Below, piece after piece: positions 53,964 through 64,000 of a DNA stretch of 64,000 nucleotides; the first letter of the stretch is position 1; every line of letters starts with the position of its first letter. The stretch is from assembly GCA_021234155.1 (NCBI GenBank), contig JAJEKV010000072.1:2996299-3060298 (forward strand), read 5' to 3'. The stretch is from Isoetes taiwanensis (Eukaryota; Streptophyta; Lycopodiopsida; Isoetales; Isoetaceae). Both the position numbers and the translations under genes were made by a program. The notes below the pieces were generated by a model. It made no database searches. It saw only the letters and a list, made by a program, of their open reading frames with translations, and was not told the origin of the DNA.

Positions 53964-54412
53964 TTTCAATGTGGTTGTATATGAAGACTGGGACACTAAT
54001 GCGATGTGTACCAATGGGTTACATTTGGTATGATTCTGACTTTTTGCTGCTTTGATTCATGTAGCTGTCGTGTTGTACAAATAGTTGAAAAACATGTGGG
54101 GCCATTTTGATTTTATCAAAATGTGTTGGTATAATTTGCCCTCATCATTATCAACACATTTGTTTGTTTGTTCGATTGTCCATCCTGGGAATATGCAACA
54201 ATTATGGTAGTCTCTGATGTAGGCTGAGGCATTTCTTCAAACAACAGTAAAGATAATTGAGTCGGCCAGCTTGGGCATACCATTGAATCATGGTATTATA
54301 CATTATCTCGCTTTGGCATTTGTTGAAAGAGCCTAAGTTCCTCATTTACATATTCTTGTTGAGCGCAAGCAGAAATCATGATGTTCCATGACATTAAATT
54401 ATGTAGAGGCAT

Positions 54413-54650
54413 TTGAAGGAATAATATGAGAGCTCGCTTAAGCTCTCCTACCTGAGCATATATTGTAATCATAATAGTCCATGAGATAATGTTAAGGGAT
54501 TCAATAGTCCATGAGATAATGTAGAGGCATTTGAAGGAATAATATGAGAGCTCGCTTAAGCTCTCCTACCTGAGCATATATTGTAATCATAATAGTCCAT
54601 GAGATAATGTTAAGGGATTCAATAGTCCATGAGATAATGTTAAGGGATTC
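54413..54650. repeat. Tandem duplication inside the PPR pseudogene (about 112 bp)
   Basis: TTTGAAGGAATAATATGAGA begins units at about 54411 and 54528. A shorter AATAGTCCATGAGATAATGT unit is repeated at their ends. Confidence 0.85.
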
Positions 54651-54884
54651 GGTAAAAAATGTCCAATGACTTTGTTGCTTTGCCTCCGTAGAATATGCCA
54701 TTATAACAGAATTCTAAGACACATCCTTGTATGGCATTTTTTTTTCAAATAAAAAAATGTCCCATGCCTTTTCTACTTGTCCCTCCTTAAAATATGCCGT
54801 AATAACAGACACTACATCCCAATATCGCATTTTTTTCTATTAAGTTAAGTGCCTCCTTCAGCTGCCCATGTTGGGCATAAGCAG

Positions 54885-55165
54885 ATATCATAGAATTATA
54901 AGACACAGGCGATGCAAGGTGTCATACACTTCCATACCATAACCTTGTCACTGCGCTTGTCCTTTTAATCTCTAACAAATAAATGACCTTCAATTCCTGC
55001 CAGCCAAGATCAAGCAGATCCCATAAGCAGATATCATAGAATTATAAGACACAGGCGATGCAAGGTGTCATACACTTCCATAACCTTGTCACTGCGCTTG
55101 TCCTTTTAATCTCTAACAAATAAATGACCTTCAATTCCTGCCAGCCAAGATCAAGCAGATCCCCT
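54885..55165. repeat. Tandem duplication (about 140 bp)
   Basis: AGCAGATATCATAGAATTAT starts units at 54885 and 55026; each runs to CAAGATCAAGCAGATCCC. Confidence 0.9.
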
Positions 55166-56110
55166 TGGATCTGTCATCCATCACATTGGCAAGTTTTTAA
55201 GCTACCCTTGTTTTCTCCAAGTCCCCATGAACATCCCCAATGGACATCTGTCCACTGCTGGAAGTTTTGTTACTAGATTTTTTTATCTGGGTAATTGTCA
55301 TTTAATTTTTCTGCAATAGCATCTTTGCAACATTATCTATAAAGGATGAGACTAAAGAAGGCACCTTAATGTAGAAGTCCGTGTTGTCGTTAGCATTCCA
55401 ACCATTTCCTACATTTCCGATGATCGAAGGCATCATTCAGCCTTAATCTAAGATACAAGTCCGACCGCATCTAACACATGGAGAAAAATAAATCTACGCT
55501 TCATAGATTTCAGTTGCGAAACTACTGGGCCACAACGATGTCTCCAAAATCAAATTGGAGAAGTGCCGCCTTGTCAACTAAATCTTCAAGAATTGGACGC
55601 CTGCAAGACGGATCTGCAGGTAGCTGAACACTAACGAAAATTTCACAAGATTTCAGCTTTAGATTATTTTTGGGCGATTTCAACAACTGGGTGAAGCACC
55701 TTCATGCCTACCAGAATGGGTTTCAAAGAAGGACAAACCTTCGTCTATGGATGCAAAGACAAAATTTAAACCCAATGCACAAAGTAAAGTAGAAAATAGG
55801 CTTCTTGCAAATCGATGTGTCATATGGAGAATTCCTGACATCATGGAAAAGGTGACACCAAGAGGGCCATCCAAACTAGAAAATTTACCTAGAAAATAGA
55901 GTAATTGCCAAAACAAAGGATATTGCTCGTAAATTTGCAATCTAATTCCACTGCAAACAAAGATCTGGCTATTTCATCATATTCAAAATCTCAGCAACAC
56001 AATGCATTCTTGGATCAACCTAACGCTACTGAAGATGTTCAACTGGACATTCAAGATGCAGATTGTTCTATTACCAAGGTTAAGTGCACTAACAATTATA
56101 ATCTAAGTGA
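55085..56110. repeat. Segmental duplication, copy 1 (partner 62931-63976)
   Basis: Collinear with 62931-63976 over about 1 kb at roughly 95% by eye, from CCTTGTCACTGCGCTTGTCC to ACTAACAATTATA-like sequence. It includes a + strand open stretch (KVENRLLANRCVIWRIPDIM and EKVTPRGPSKLENL) that stays open longer in copy 2. Confidence 0.9.
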
Positions 56111-56700
56111 AGAGTCTTGTGTAGATACTGGAGAGGCTAATCTCTTTCTTTCTCAAGCCTCTACTCACTCAACATCTCACATTCATATTCCTAGTCCTGC
56201 GAGACCAAATATTATACATCATCTCTTGAATGACCTTATTGATTTTACTGAACATATTATCCCATCTCAAAGACACTCATCATAATTCCATTGCCCAAAA
56301 AATAGCTCAGCAGTTGTCTGGATTATTAGAAGGCCATAACAATAGCTTAGCAGATAAAAATGGATGCACTGAGATAAAAAAAAGGCATGACTTATCGATT
56401 TATTTATCTATTTATTGTTGTAAATGTTATGGTTCAAATTTGGAAAAGGTGACAGTTCCTCTATCACTTATAAAGAAATCTATCGTCTTGACAAAAATAT
56501 GGAACAGTTGGACAGTGAAATAATTCTATCATCAATTGACAAGGATTCCAATTGTCATATCTTGGGCAATAGAACACAAAGCATATGTAACCTCACTCTA
56601 CATTCTAGACAAGATCTAAACCTTACTTCTCCTCTTGAAAATATTGATATTATTAAAGGTAATATTGAAAATATTGATATTATTAAAGGTAATGATTGTT
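55905..56700 (+). pseudogene. Unknown coding-like sequence, two frames
   Basis: 55905-56285 is open for 126 codons (SKSQQHNAFLDQPNATEDVQ, CSITKVKCTNNYNLSEESC, PNIIHHLLNDLIDFTEHIIP). In another phase 56424-56700 is open (GKGDSSSITYKEIYRLDKNM) and ends in a 27-bp tandem duplication encoding ENIDIIKGN twice. Composition is Ser/Asn/Ile-rich. The preceding block (55735-55905) is KFKPNAQSKVENRLL-like. It may be one host gene in decay; not recognised. Confidence 0.3.
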
Positions 56701-57097
56701 GTTGTTCTTGCGGCAGCAGTACGTATCTCCCACTATATTACATACATTCCAGGGTGCACAGTTAATATCAGCAAACAGAATAGAATAAAAAGCTTCAACG
56801 TCCAGAATAAATAATAGAAGGAAGGAAGGAAGTATATTTTAACGTCCACGGAGGCCAACTGGCCTATGAGACGGTTATAGACATACAATATATCGGATAG
56901 TATCCGATAGAACAGAATAGAGATAGAAGAAATTCCAAGGCAGCAAGAGAAAACAAAAACTCACATTTGTTGGAAGGAGGATGGTACTCCAGCATAGTGG
57001 TGGACTCGTCCATGTCTGCATTTACATTTCGAGAGTGTGCAAATTGGACAACAGAGAGGAGGCAGAGCAACACAAGGAGCATTCCAGATGAAGCCAT
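56700..57097 (-). pseudogene. Cysteine-rich peptide gene, copy 2 (truncated)
   Basis: Exon 1 is nearly the same as copy 1 (MASSGMLLVLLCLLSVVQFA signal peptide, then RNVNADMDESTTMLEYHPPS). Only the beginning of the repeat region remains (INCAPWNVCNIVGDTYCC), ending at about 56700 in an unrelated AT-rich sequence. An RTE 3' fragment is inserted in the intron relative to copy 1. Downstream, 57100-57430 matches 53500-53830, so the duplication includes upstream non-coding DNA. Confidence 0.6.
56790..56908 (-). mobile_element. RTE 3'-end fragment (- strand)
   Basis: On the - strand it reads CTCATAGGCCAGTTGGCCTC, CGTGGACGTTAAAATATA and then (CTTC)n with further TTATT. The matching position in copy 1 of the cysteine-rich gene (about 53285-53320) lacks it, an empty site. 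Confidence 0.7.
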
Positions 57098-57430
57098 TGC
57101 TTATGATGCTTGCTACAAAGCTCAACCTCGTCTTTTATATCTTATCATGACAGAAGTGTCCTCTGCAGAACATCTTATCTCATATCTTATCTCATGACAG
57201 AGATGCCATAAACAAAACAGACAGCCATAGGTTAGAGATGCCATAGACAAAACAGACAGCCATAACTTGAATTACAACCTTCCCTTCATACTAGCCTAAT
57301 GGGTTTGACGTCTCAGATTTAGGCACTCTACTGTAGATTAGGAGGCAGCCATACCTTGAATTATAGCAGACGTCTCAGATTGAATTACTGTAGATTAGGG
57401 GGCAGACGTACCTTGAATTACAGCCATATT

Positions 57431-57950
57431 GGATGTCTGTTTCGATCAGACAATAATTTTAGCCGATAGACATAGATGTGTTCTCTGGTAAGACACAAAA
57501 CGTGTTCTCTAGTAAGCCATCAATTCCTTGTATATTTAAGAATCACCATGCACTATGCGCCTTGCCATCGTATAGATCTTACCAAATTTATATTCTCCCA
57601 AATGGTCTGAACAGCAAAGCTTGGCTAAATATCTTACATATTTTATGGTGAAATTAGCTTCCCTAATTATCTTTCCATATATTTTTATCACTCCTTACTT
57701 AATGGTGAATAGCTGCCTATTTATCTATCCTTATCTTGTTCCACGGTATTCAACCGGCAATAATAATGCAATAAGAAAATTATCTCATGCAATTTGCATA
57801 ACACTGAATGTTAATTATTTGCCATATATAGATGTTTTCATCCTTCATACTTTGGAACAGTAAGTATTTTGCTCAAAAAAGAGATGCACAGTTTTGAAAC
57901 CATAATACAAGTAACATGTTCGTAACAACTCTTTATCTTTTTCATTTAAA
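57431..57950. other. AT-rich non-coding
   Basis: No gene recognised; an 80-codon + strand frame at 57621-57863 is hydrophobic and AT-driven. Confidence 0.35.
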
Positions 57951-57978
57951 CTAGTTATGGTACCCGGCGTTGCCGGGC
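57951..57978 (-). mobile_element. Helitron 3' terminus
   Basis: On the - strand: hairpin GCCCGGC-AAC-GCCGGGT, ACCATAA, CTAG, host T. The body would lie at higher coordinates (58-59 kb, gene-free). The 5' end was not found. Confidence 0.6.
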
Positions 57979-59184
57979 TTTACTAATAACTTGAAGAGGC
58001 GGTTGTTTTATTGTCGGCCGGAATAGACAATGTGCCCTGATGGGGGCGAGGGTAATGTAGAGCAATTGCCAATATGGAATTTGGGTGGTCTAATATGGGG
58101 TTATAGTGGTTTGTGGAAGTATATATTATAGGTCTACAATGGTAATTGTTATTGATTTAGGAGTAGGACTAAGTAAGAACAAAGAAGACCACACTTTACG
58201 TTAATGGGCTTCTTGAGATAAAAAATATGAGAGATGTATCTTATTAAACAACATGATTTGATGCTTTGTTCAACATCTCCCTAATGTTATCTAAGGTAGA
58301 CGATGCTAGATTGTATTAGAAAGAAATTAGTATGTGTGTTGTATTCATATTCTCAATTTGGTATGCATTGATATTGTAAAATTGTTTCCAAATTTGAATT
58401 ATCCTAAGAGACTTAGTGGAACATGATGTCTATAATACTTTTTGATCACATTGTCTTATGATTAAGACTTTGGAAGCATAGAAAATAGAAAAAGATAAAT
58501 GCAATTGAAGGATGTCGTACACCTTTGGTTGGGGGGAGGGGGGATCTTGGAGCACATTAACATGTAATGTCAATTTTAAAGATTGCTAGAAATATGGTTT
58601 TGATTATTATGTGGTTTGTAGCCTTCACAATAACATACATCCGTTGCATCATTGTAACATGTCAAAATTTCCTTTAAACCGCAAGCCTTTATTTCTAGAC
58701 CTAATTGTCTGATGTGACCATCGTATTGTTTAGTGTGGATCAAGCTTGAACTTCAACAATGAGAACTTTTGAAGCGACTCATGAAGCAAAATTGTCCTCG
58801 ACAATTATACACCCAACTTTGAAATTCTCACTCGCTTCATGGATAGTGGCATAGTATATCTGCAATGTGGTCCCAATGATTAACCTAATATATCTTCATT
58901 TTTTACTCCATGGAATAACTGTACTTTGTAGAGCTTGCATAAGATACAGCCCCATGGAAGAAGTTTACCTTGTACAGCTTGCATTCCCTTCTCGCTTGCG
59001 TTACTTCAGCTGTATCTGAATGACCATATCTGTGATCATTCAACAAAGCTTTTTTCAGTTTTTGTTAAGGTCAGTGTTTATTTAATTCATGCATTCAAAA
59101 GAGCAACATGGGAGTTATAAGGTTCTTCTTCCATACAATTCACAGAAATATTCTTTTGCTCACCTTTGCAAGCCCTAGTCACAC
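57979..59184. other. Gene-free, possible Helitron interior
   Basis: AT-rich with no long frame. A G-rich tract lies at 58535-58550. GTACAGCTTGCAT/GTAGAGCTTGCAT words are repeated at about 58927 and 58972. Confidence 0.35.
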
Positions 59185-59369
59185 CCACCAGCATCTCTAA
59201 CTGTAGTAAAACCACGCATTAACATATTCTTCAGAACTTTGGCTGCCCTTGCAGTGATAAGAGATGGTGGAAGAAGAGAGAGGTCATGAAGATTAGATGT
59301 CACAGGAGTGACATGTATATGGGCATCACAAAGCCCCAGCATCACATAGCGCCCGTCTAAATCAACCAT
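59185..59369 (-). CDS. Exon of an amidohydrolase (imidazolonepropionase-like)
   Basis: Acceptor ATTTTGCAG and donor GGTGG/GTGTGA bound an open exon encoding MVDLDGRYVMLGLCDAHIHV and then SLITARAAKVLKNMLMRGFT and TVRDAGG. D-x-H-x-H is the metal-binding motif on strand 1 of the amidohydrolase TIM barrel, and GFTTVRDAGG is the conserved strand 2 block of the dipeptidase/imidazolonepropionase-like branch. The usual VMPGL has Leu in place of Pro. No other exon is recognised in the window, so either introns are long or the gene is a remnant. The substrate is not predictable. Confidence 0.7.
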
Positions 59370-60404
59370 CTGCAAAATTGTGGCAATTTGATTGGATGAT
59401 ATCCGTAAATAAACACACACTGTTAGGTTATTCATCATACATGATCATAGAGCAAGTAATCCATCGTTCCAGAAAAGTTTGATTCCAAGTTAAGTTTTGA
59501 TGTTTTCTATAGTTTAGAGTCTAGTAGCTCTTGGTAACGATATCCTTTTCTTTCTCAAAAAATATCTCTGCTAAATATGGACTTCTAGAAACATCTTGTA
59601 GTAAATAAAGAATCTGTGACACACCTGGGATGCATAGAAAGAATACGTTCCCCTTTGTTTACTATAGGTTGCGGAGCCTAGCATATCACGGTACAATTGC
59701 ACAATAGCAAACTCCCATCATCACCTCTAAATGGGGTTATTTCCCTTGGGCAAACTGACCTGTATAAGGAACATCCTTGCCAATACCAGATACATCAGTC
59801 GTATTCTAGAAGATTGATCGAGAAAATCCAAACTTAATGGGATTGTAGAATGAAACATAATTATTCAAAACACGAATAGTTCTGCGCACCTATTAGTTGG
59901 ATCCATAGATAAAGAAGCTTTGTTGCTACTTTCCAGGTTCTTGTAGTTTGATGCATGCTATAGCAACAGGCATACCAATATCGTGTTCTAATGGATTAGT
60001 TGATGAAGCCATACCCGGAGATGGTAGGGAGAGGACAGGACTGTTTGAATTGCTTGCTTTTGATATTCCCATTCATTCTGCCATAGATGCAACTCCGCCA
60101 TAGAGATGTGACATGCAAACAATAATTATTGAGCTCATCAAAAGAGGGAAGAGTTTTACCTCCTCTTATAATTCTTAAAGTTTTGCCTGAAGAACCAAGC
60201 AGCCCCTGCTAGTACTGCGAAATCATGATGCAACTGCTATTACGGTTTCCTATCCAGTGCAAAATAATTAGTTCCATATCTCTGTACACACTATTATAAA
60301 TGGAGTGCTTGCACTCTCAATTGCATAGTATCTATAGCCATCTTGTAAACAAAAGAGATTATTAATAATCAACCCTATTTAAAAATAGCACATTAGCTAA
60401 TATG
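59370..60404. other. Intron-like sequence
   Basis: No exon could be supported between the amidohydrolase exon and the hydrophobic ORF; AT-rich with short frames only. Confidence 0.35.
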
Positions 60405-60865
60405 TTATCCTCGATAGCACATTAGCATGATCATGAAGCACAATGCAAGACATACATATACATGCTTTTTGCTGGCAGCACAAAGCCTGTTAAAAGCTTT
60501 TGCTAAATGTTTTAATTTATACGCCCAAGGTATAATACAGTGTTCTTCTCTGCCATATAAACCCATGGATGTGCTTCCTGTAGTACCAAAGCCTTGATCT
60601 GGCAGCCTACGGTAATCGAAGAACAAAATGGGTGTCAACGAACTCTTTATGCCAGTGATGATAGGCACTTCTACAAAACACGTTAATGTGAAAAACCCGG
60701 CAAATTTAACATGCAACTTGACACCAGATGTCCTTAGAAATACTGCAAAAAGAATGGGTGCTACAATCGCCCAAAGAGGAATCAGATCAACAAAAAGTTG
60801 TGTTGCATTTGATGGCCATGTGTAGTGCTCCATTGAGTACTCAGAAGTTCCAGATATTTGCAATT
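60405..60865 (-). CDS. Exon with membrane segments, unknown protein
   Basis: A CTTACAG acceptor at 60866-60872 is followed by ELQISGTSEYSMEHYTWPSN, then hydrophobic LFVDLIPLWAIVAPILFAVF, KFAGFFTLTCFVEVPIITGI and, after FFDYRRLPDQGFGTTGSTSM, a third possible segment. It looks like part of an integral membrane protein with at least two spans. The exon probably ends before the last 40 codons, which are AT-rich. The family is not recognised. Confidence 0.4.
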
Positions 60866-61934
60866 CTGTAAGAAAGCACCATATAGCCGGCCAAGGAGTT
60901 TTTAAGCTCAGACCATTTCAAGGGCTTGTTTCTCAAGACTTAGAGCTTGTTTCTCAGGACTTGTTTTTCAGGAGCAATCAATTTGCTCTTATATGGAGAA
61001 GGGAAATACATCTAACAGACTTGTAATGAATGCTAACATATTCCATGACCATAGCATGAACAAAACAATATACATTTCAGAATCACAAAACACATACATA
61101 TACCTTATTATTCTGTTGCATTGGACAAATTATATTCAGCTTCAAGAGTTGCATACCTTGCATTCGTTGTGGACACTAAAAACCTATGTTATTCTATTCT
61201 ATTCATTGTGGGCAAATGGCTGGACCTGAGGAAAGCACCAAAGCAACATGGAACCAAACATTTAGGAAATGGAAACAAAAGACCCATGCAATCAAATCCA
61301 CTCACCTGATGTCAAAGCTGGCCTGTGTGCGTGATTGCTACCAAGGAGATTATTCTGTTATAGAACACTCCAATTTGAATTGATCCAATAAAATGGAGGC
61401 ATGCATCTAACAAAAAATGACATGGCAAGCCTATATAACACAAAATCTTAAGGTGGAAAAAAAAGAAGAAGAAGTACTTGTAAGGTTTACCAAAAGGGCC
61501 TGTGTATAGAAATATGATATCAATTTAATAGCAGCAAAATAGTCGAAAGCACAAAAACAAAAGCCTAGTCCCATCTAATGCCCGTGATTCATGCTTATCC
61601 ATTTAATAGAGCTTAATATAAGGTGTTCAATAAGGATTCAAACAAACCTCTTCCAAATAAACATAGTTATCAAAGGCTGACTACAGACATAATTGAAGAT
61701 GAAACGAAGCTCCAAAATTTAACTCTAGGGTAAAGCTGGTCCACGACCATCGTCAGCAACATTTGGCCTGTAACATGGGCATGCTAAAATTAATGTATAA
61801 AGTAAAGCATGAACGACAATACTCCATTTATGCTAATTGATAGATGACCATATCCAGAATCCCAGTAGAGCCATGCTCTAAAAACACATGCAAGAAATTA
61901 CCTGGAAATTGTGGATCATCGTGGCATAAATCTA
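60866..61934. other. Non-coding, with a short RTE-like tail
   Basis: A - strand GCTTGTTTCTCA-type direct repeat lies at about 60925-60975. At 61163-61206, GTTGTGGACACTAAAAAC followed by TTCTATTCTATTC resembles the last 40 bp of the RTE LINE. No gene is seen. Confidence 0.35.
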
Positions 61935-62177
61935 TCAGAAACTTAGAAGAGGAGCATCAAACCCATTTGCTCTTGCCATATGGAAACCTCTAAATGAGCC
62001 TATCACAGAGCCATTAAAGAGCTCCAAAGAAAACGATCTGGGCACTGACGGAAGATAATTCCAAAGCCGACGTTCTGGCATAAAATCAAGGTGGCGGCGC
62101 ACAAAAATAGTCAGCAAAAAATTACTATTATCTGTCCTGCACACGTCCCTGGTTACATTCCGAGTCCATGCCTCCAC
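61935..62177 (-). CDS. Short hypothetical frame
   Basis: An 80-codon frame (MEAWTRNVTRDVCRTDNSNF, RRHLDFMPERRLWNYLPSVP) with balanced composition unlike the AT-rich flanks. Possibly an exon; no clear splice sites and no domain. Confidence 0.2.
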   Translation of the reverse strand: MEAWTRNVTRDVCRTDNSNFLLTIFVRRHLDFMPERRLWNYLPSVPRSFSLELFNGSVIGSFRGFHMARANGFDAPLLSF

Positions 62178-62930
62178 ATCCGCCCCAAACCAAAAAAATC
62201 ATACTAAACCTTTCCCGATTTTTAGAACATCGGAAATATTTCCCGGTTACCAAATGAATTATAACCTTAGGAAAACCAATTTAAAAATAATCTTAAAAGG
62301 TTTTCGGAACCCCGGAAAAACCAAATTTAAACAATAGGATTGGTACTTAAATCAAATGAAACCTAATGGAGCCAGAGGGTTTTGCCATCGAAGTTCTTGG
62401 GGCAATTTGCATATCCTCAATAGTTCTGTGCATACAAGAATCAAAATACAGCATCTAGTTCTAGCACTTTCGGTGCTGCATTCCCACAACCTTGGGACAT
62501 ACCAACATCTACATGAATGACTTTGTTATCTCAGGCAGCATTAATTTCCCATGGCACTTGAATAGCATGTCCTAACGTATGGAGGTGCCCAGCACCCATT
62601 ATGTCCTAACATCTAACTTCTAACTTTAGCATTTATCTGATCAAGTCCATAGTCAACATGAGCAGGAAGAAGGCTCCATGTGCAAATACTGTACTTCCAA
62701 CAACTAGAACAACTTCTGCAAAAAAAGCGAGTTGATACAGGGCCTGCAGGCCTTAAAGAAGCCATTCTTGGTCGAACACCACCAACAAATTTCGCAGGAA
62801 TTTAGGCCAAGATGGTACTACCTTCCCCAATTCTTAAACTCTTCAATGCCTTCCTTCATAACAAACCGTCCATGTTCATAACCTCATGATAGCCATTCGT
62901 AATATGAATAACTTATCACCTCCTTGTCAC
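62178..62930. other. Non-coding, nothing recognised
   Basis: The AT-rich 62.2-62.35 kb part repeats ACC(A/C)AATTTAAA-like words. The rest is without frames or element ends. Confidence 0.35.
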
Positions 62931-63976
62931 TGCGCTTGTCCTTTTAATCTCTAACAAATAAATGACCTTCAATTCCTGCCAGCCAAGATCAAGCAGATCC
63001 CCTACATCGCATCACATTGGATCTGTCATCCATCACATTGGCAAGTTTTAAAGCTACCCTTATTTTCTCCAAGTCCCCATGAACATCCCCAATGAACATC
63101 TATCTGTTGTCCACTACTGGAAGTTTCGTTACTAGCTTTTTTTATCTGGGTAATTGTCATTTAATTTTTCTGGAACAACATCTTTGCAACAGTATCTATA
63201 AAAGATGAGACTAAAGAAGGCACCTTAATGCAGACGTCCGTGTTGTCGTTAGCATTCTAACCATTCCCTACATTTCCCATGATCGAAGGCATCATTCAGC
63301 CTTAATCGAAGATACAAGTCCGACCGCATCTAACACATGAAAAAAAATAAATCTACGCTTCATAGATTTCAGTTGCGAAACTACTGGGCCACAACGATGT
63401 CTCCAAAATCAAATTGGAGAAGTGTTGCCTTGTCGACTAAATCTTCAGGAATTGGACGCCTGCAAGAGGATCTGCAGGTAGCTGAAGACTAACGAAAATT
63501 TCACAAGATTTTAGCTTTAGATTATTTTTGGGTGATTTCAACAACTGGATGGAGCACCTTCATGCCTACCAGAATGGGTTTCAAACAAGGACAAATCTTC
63601 GTCTATGGATGCAAGACAAAATTTAAACCCAATGCACAAAGTAAAGTAGAAAATAGGCTTCTTGCAAATCGATGTGTCATATGGAGAATTCCGGACATCA
63701 TGGAAAAGATGACACCAAGAGGGTCATCCAAACTAGAGAATTTACCTAGTAAATAGAGTAATTGCCAAAACAAAGGATATTGCAAAACTCGTAAATTTGC
63801 AATCTAATTCCACTGCAAACAAAGATCTGGCTATTCCATCATGTTCAAAATCTCAGCAACACAATGCATTCTTGGATCAACCTAACGTTACTGAAGATGT
63901 TCAACTGGAGATTCAAGATGCAGATTGTTCTATTACCAAGGTTAAGTGCACGAACAATTATAGTATTCTTGCTAAT
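62931..63976. repeat. Segmental duplication, copy 2 (partner 55085-56110)
   Basis: Collinear with 55085-56110. Here the + strand frame 63532-63756 is open for 74 codons (KTKFKPNAQSKVENRLLANR, CVIWRIPDIMEKMTPRGSSK). The copy breaks at the A/G-rich tail that ends the window. Confidence 0.9.
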
Positions 63977-63982
63977 CCAAGT

Positions 63983-64000
63983 GAATAGAATAGAATAGAA
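63983..64000 (-). mobile_element. Start of an RTE-type tail (TAGAA)n running off the window
   Basis: Three and a half units of GAATA complement the TTCTA tails of RTE copies. A - strand copy probably continues beyond the edge. Confidence 0.4.

Larger units (their letters stand above)
54180..55170 (-). pseudogene. PPR-protein pseudogene fragment (PLS type)
   Basis: The - strand shows several degenerate 31-36-residue motifs: YNSMISAYAQHGQLKEAL, VITAYFKEGQVEKAWDIF, SWTIMITIYAQVGELKRALI, SWNIMISACAQQEYVNEELR and YNTMIQWYAQAGRL. These are pentatricopeptide repeats as in organelle RNA-editing or processing factors. Several frameshifts and stops (for example near 54870 and 54760) and two internal tandem duplications break it. 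A stretch at about 55060-55150 (SWLAGIEGHLF, KRSDKVMEVYDTLHR) resembles the E motif, but lies on the wrong side of the repeats for a simple gene. It may be a Helitron-captured fragment. Confidence 0.65.

Noticed and set aside
63603-63785. - strand frame repeated at 55680-55940
   Set aside because: Exact antisense of the better + strand frame in both duplicated copies.

Overview
This is a piece of a large, repeat-rich plant nuclear genome, AT-rich with a few GC-rich islands. The plant origin rests on GT-AG introns of plant length, an O-fucosyltransferase with plant-like spacing, pentatricopeptide (PPR) motifs, an L1 element whose ORF1 is of the plant type (RNA-binding region plus CCHC knuckle), and an LTR element primed by initiator-Met tRNA. 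Host exons lie as isolated islands kilobases apart, which suggests long introns or many decayed gene fragments, as in ferns and other seed-free plants or conifers. The species cannot be named from the sequence.

Layout. 0.9-1.4 kb: two well-spliced O-fucosyltransferase exons. 1.8-2.5 kb: a poly-A retroinsert and a tRNA-derived SINE. 3.1 kb: one 60-bp exon of a lipid-kinase-like gene. 3.6-4.0 kb: a 19-bp minisatellite. 7.3-9.0 kb: a gene-free CACTA-like element made of subterminal repeats. 9.0-18.9 kb: an unclassified multi-gene block with a broken DDE-like transposase on the + strand, then coiled-coil paralogues and unknown proteins on the - strand. The block is punctuated by 66-bp split-palindrome cassettes and contains a 2.7-kb non-autonomous LTR element. 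20.0-21.1 kb: a spliced host gene on the - strand. 21.2-24.35 kb: a GC-rich RTE-type LINE. 24.4-25.2 kb: another unknown - strand gene with a cassette at its 5' side. 25.2-30.0 kb: a possible TIR-bounded segment holding a decayed FCP1/HAD-type phosphatase gene and perfect palindromes. 30.4-31.2 kb: an E2F-like palindrome and a RING-finger fragment. 32.7-33.35 kb: a coiled-coil ORF. 36.3-36.8 kb: a foldback MITE. 37.1-51.8 kb: a tandem duplication in which one unit was hit by a 9.1-kb L1 and a 0.5-kb L1 tail and the other by an RTE tail. 52.8-57.4 kb: two copies of a secreted cysteine-rich peptide gene, a PPR pseudogene and two Helitron 3' ends. 59.2-62.2 kb: exons of an amidohydrolase and of a hydrophobic protein. 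62.9-64.0 kb: a second copy of the 55-56 kb segment.

The transposable elements can be ordered. The RTE LINE ends in a GACGATAAAA or GACGTTAAAA motif plus a short tandem repeat. Its tail recurs alone at several sites, and the tRNA-derived SINE at 2.3 kb carries the same terminal motif, so a SINE using RTE machinery is the simple reading. The tandem duplication gives filled and empty versions of four insertion sites within the window.

The best candidate for something undescribed is the set of 66-bp cassettes between 11.7 and 25.2 kb: conserved 16-nt inverted arms around unrelated middles of almost constant length (34-36 nt), always between or next to genes of the same unclassified block.
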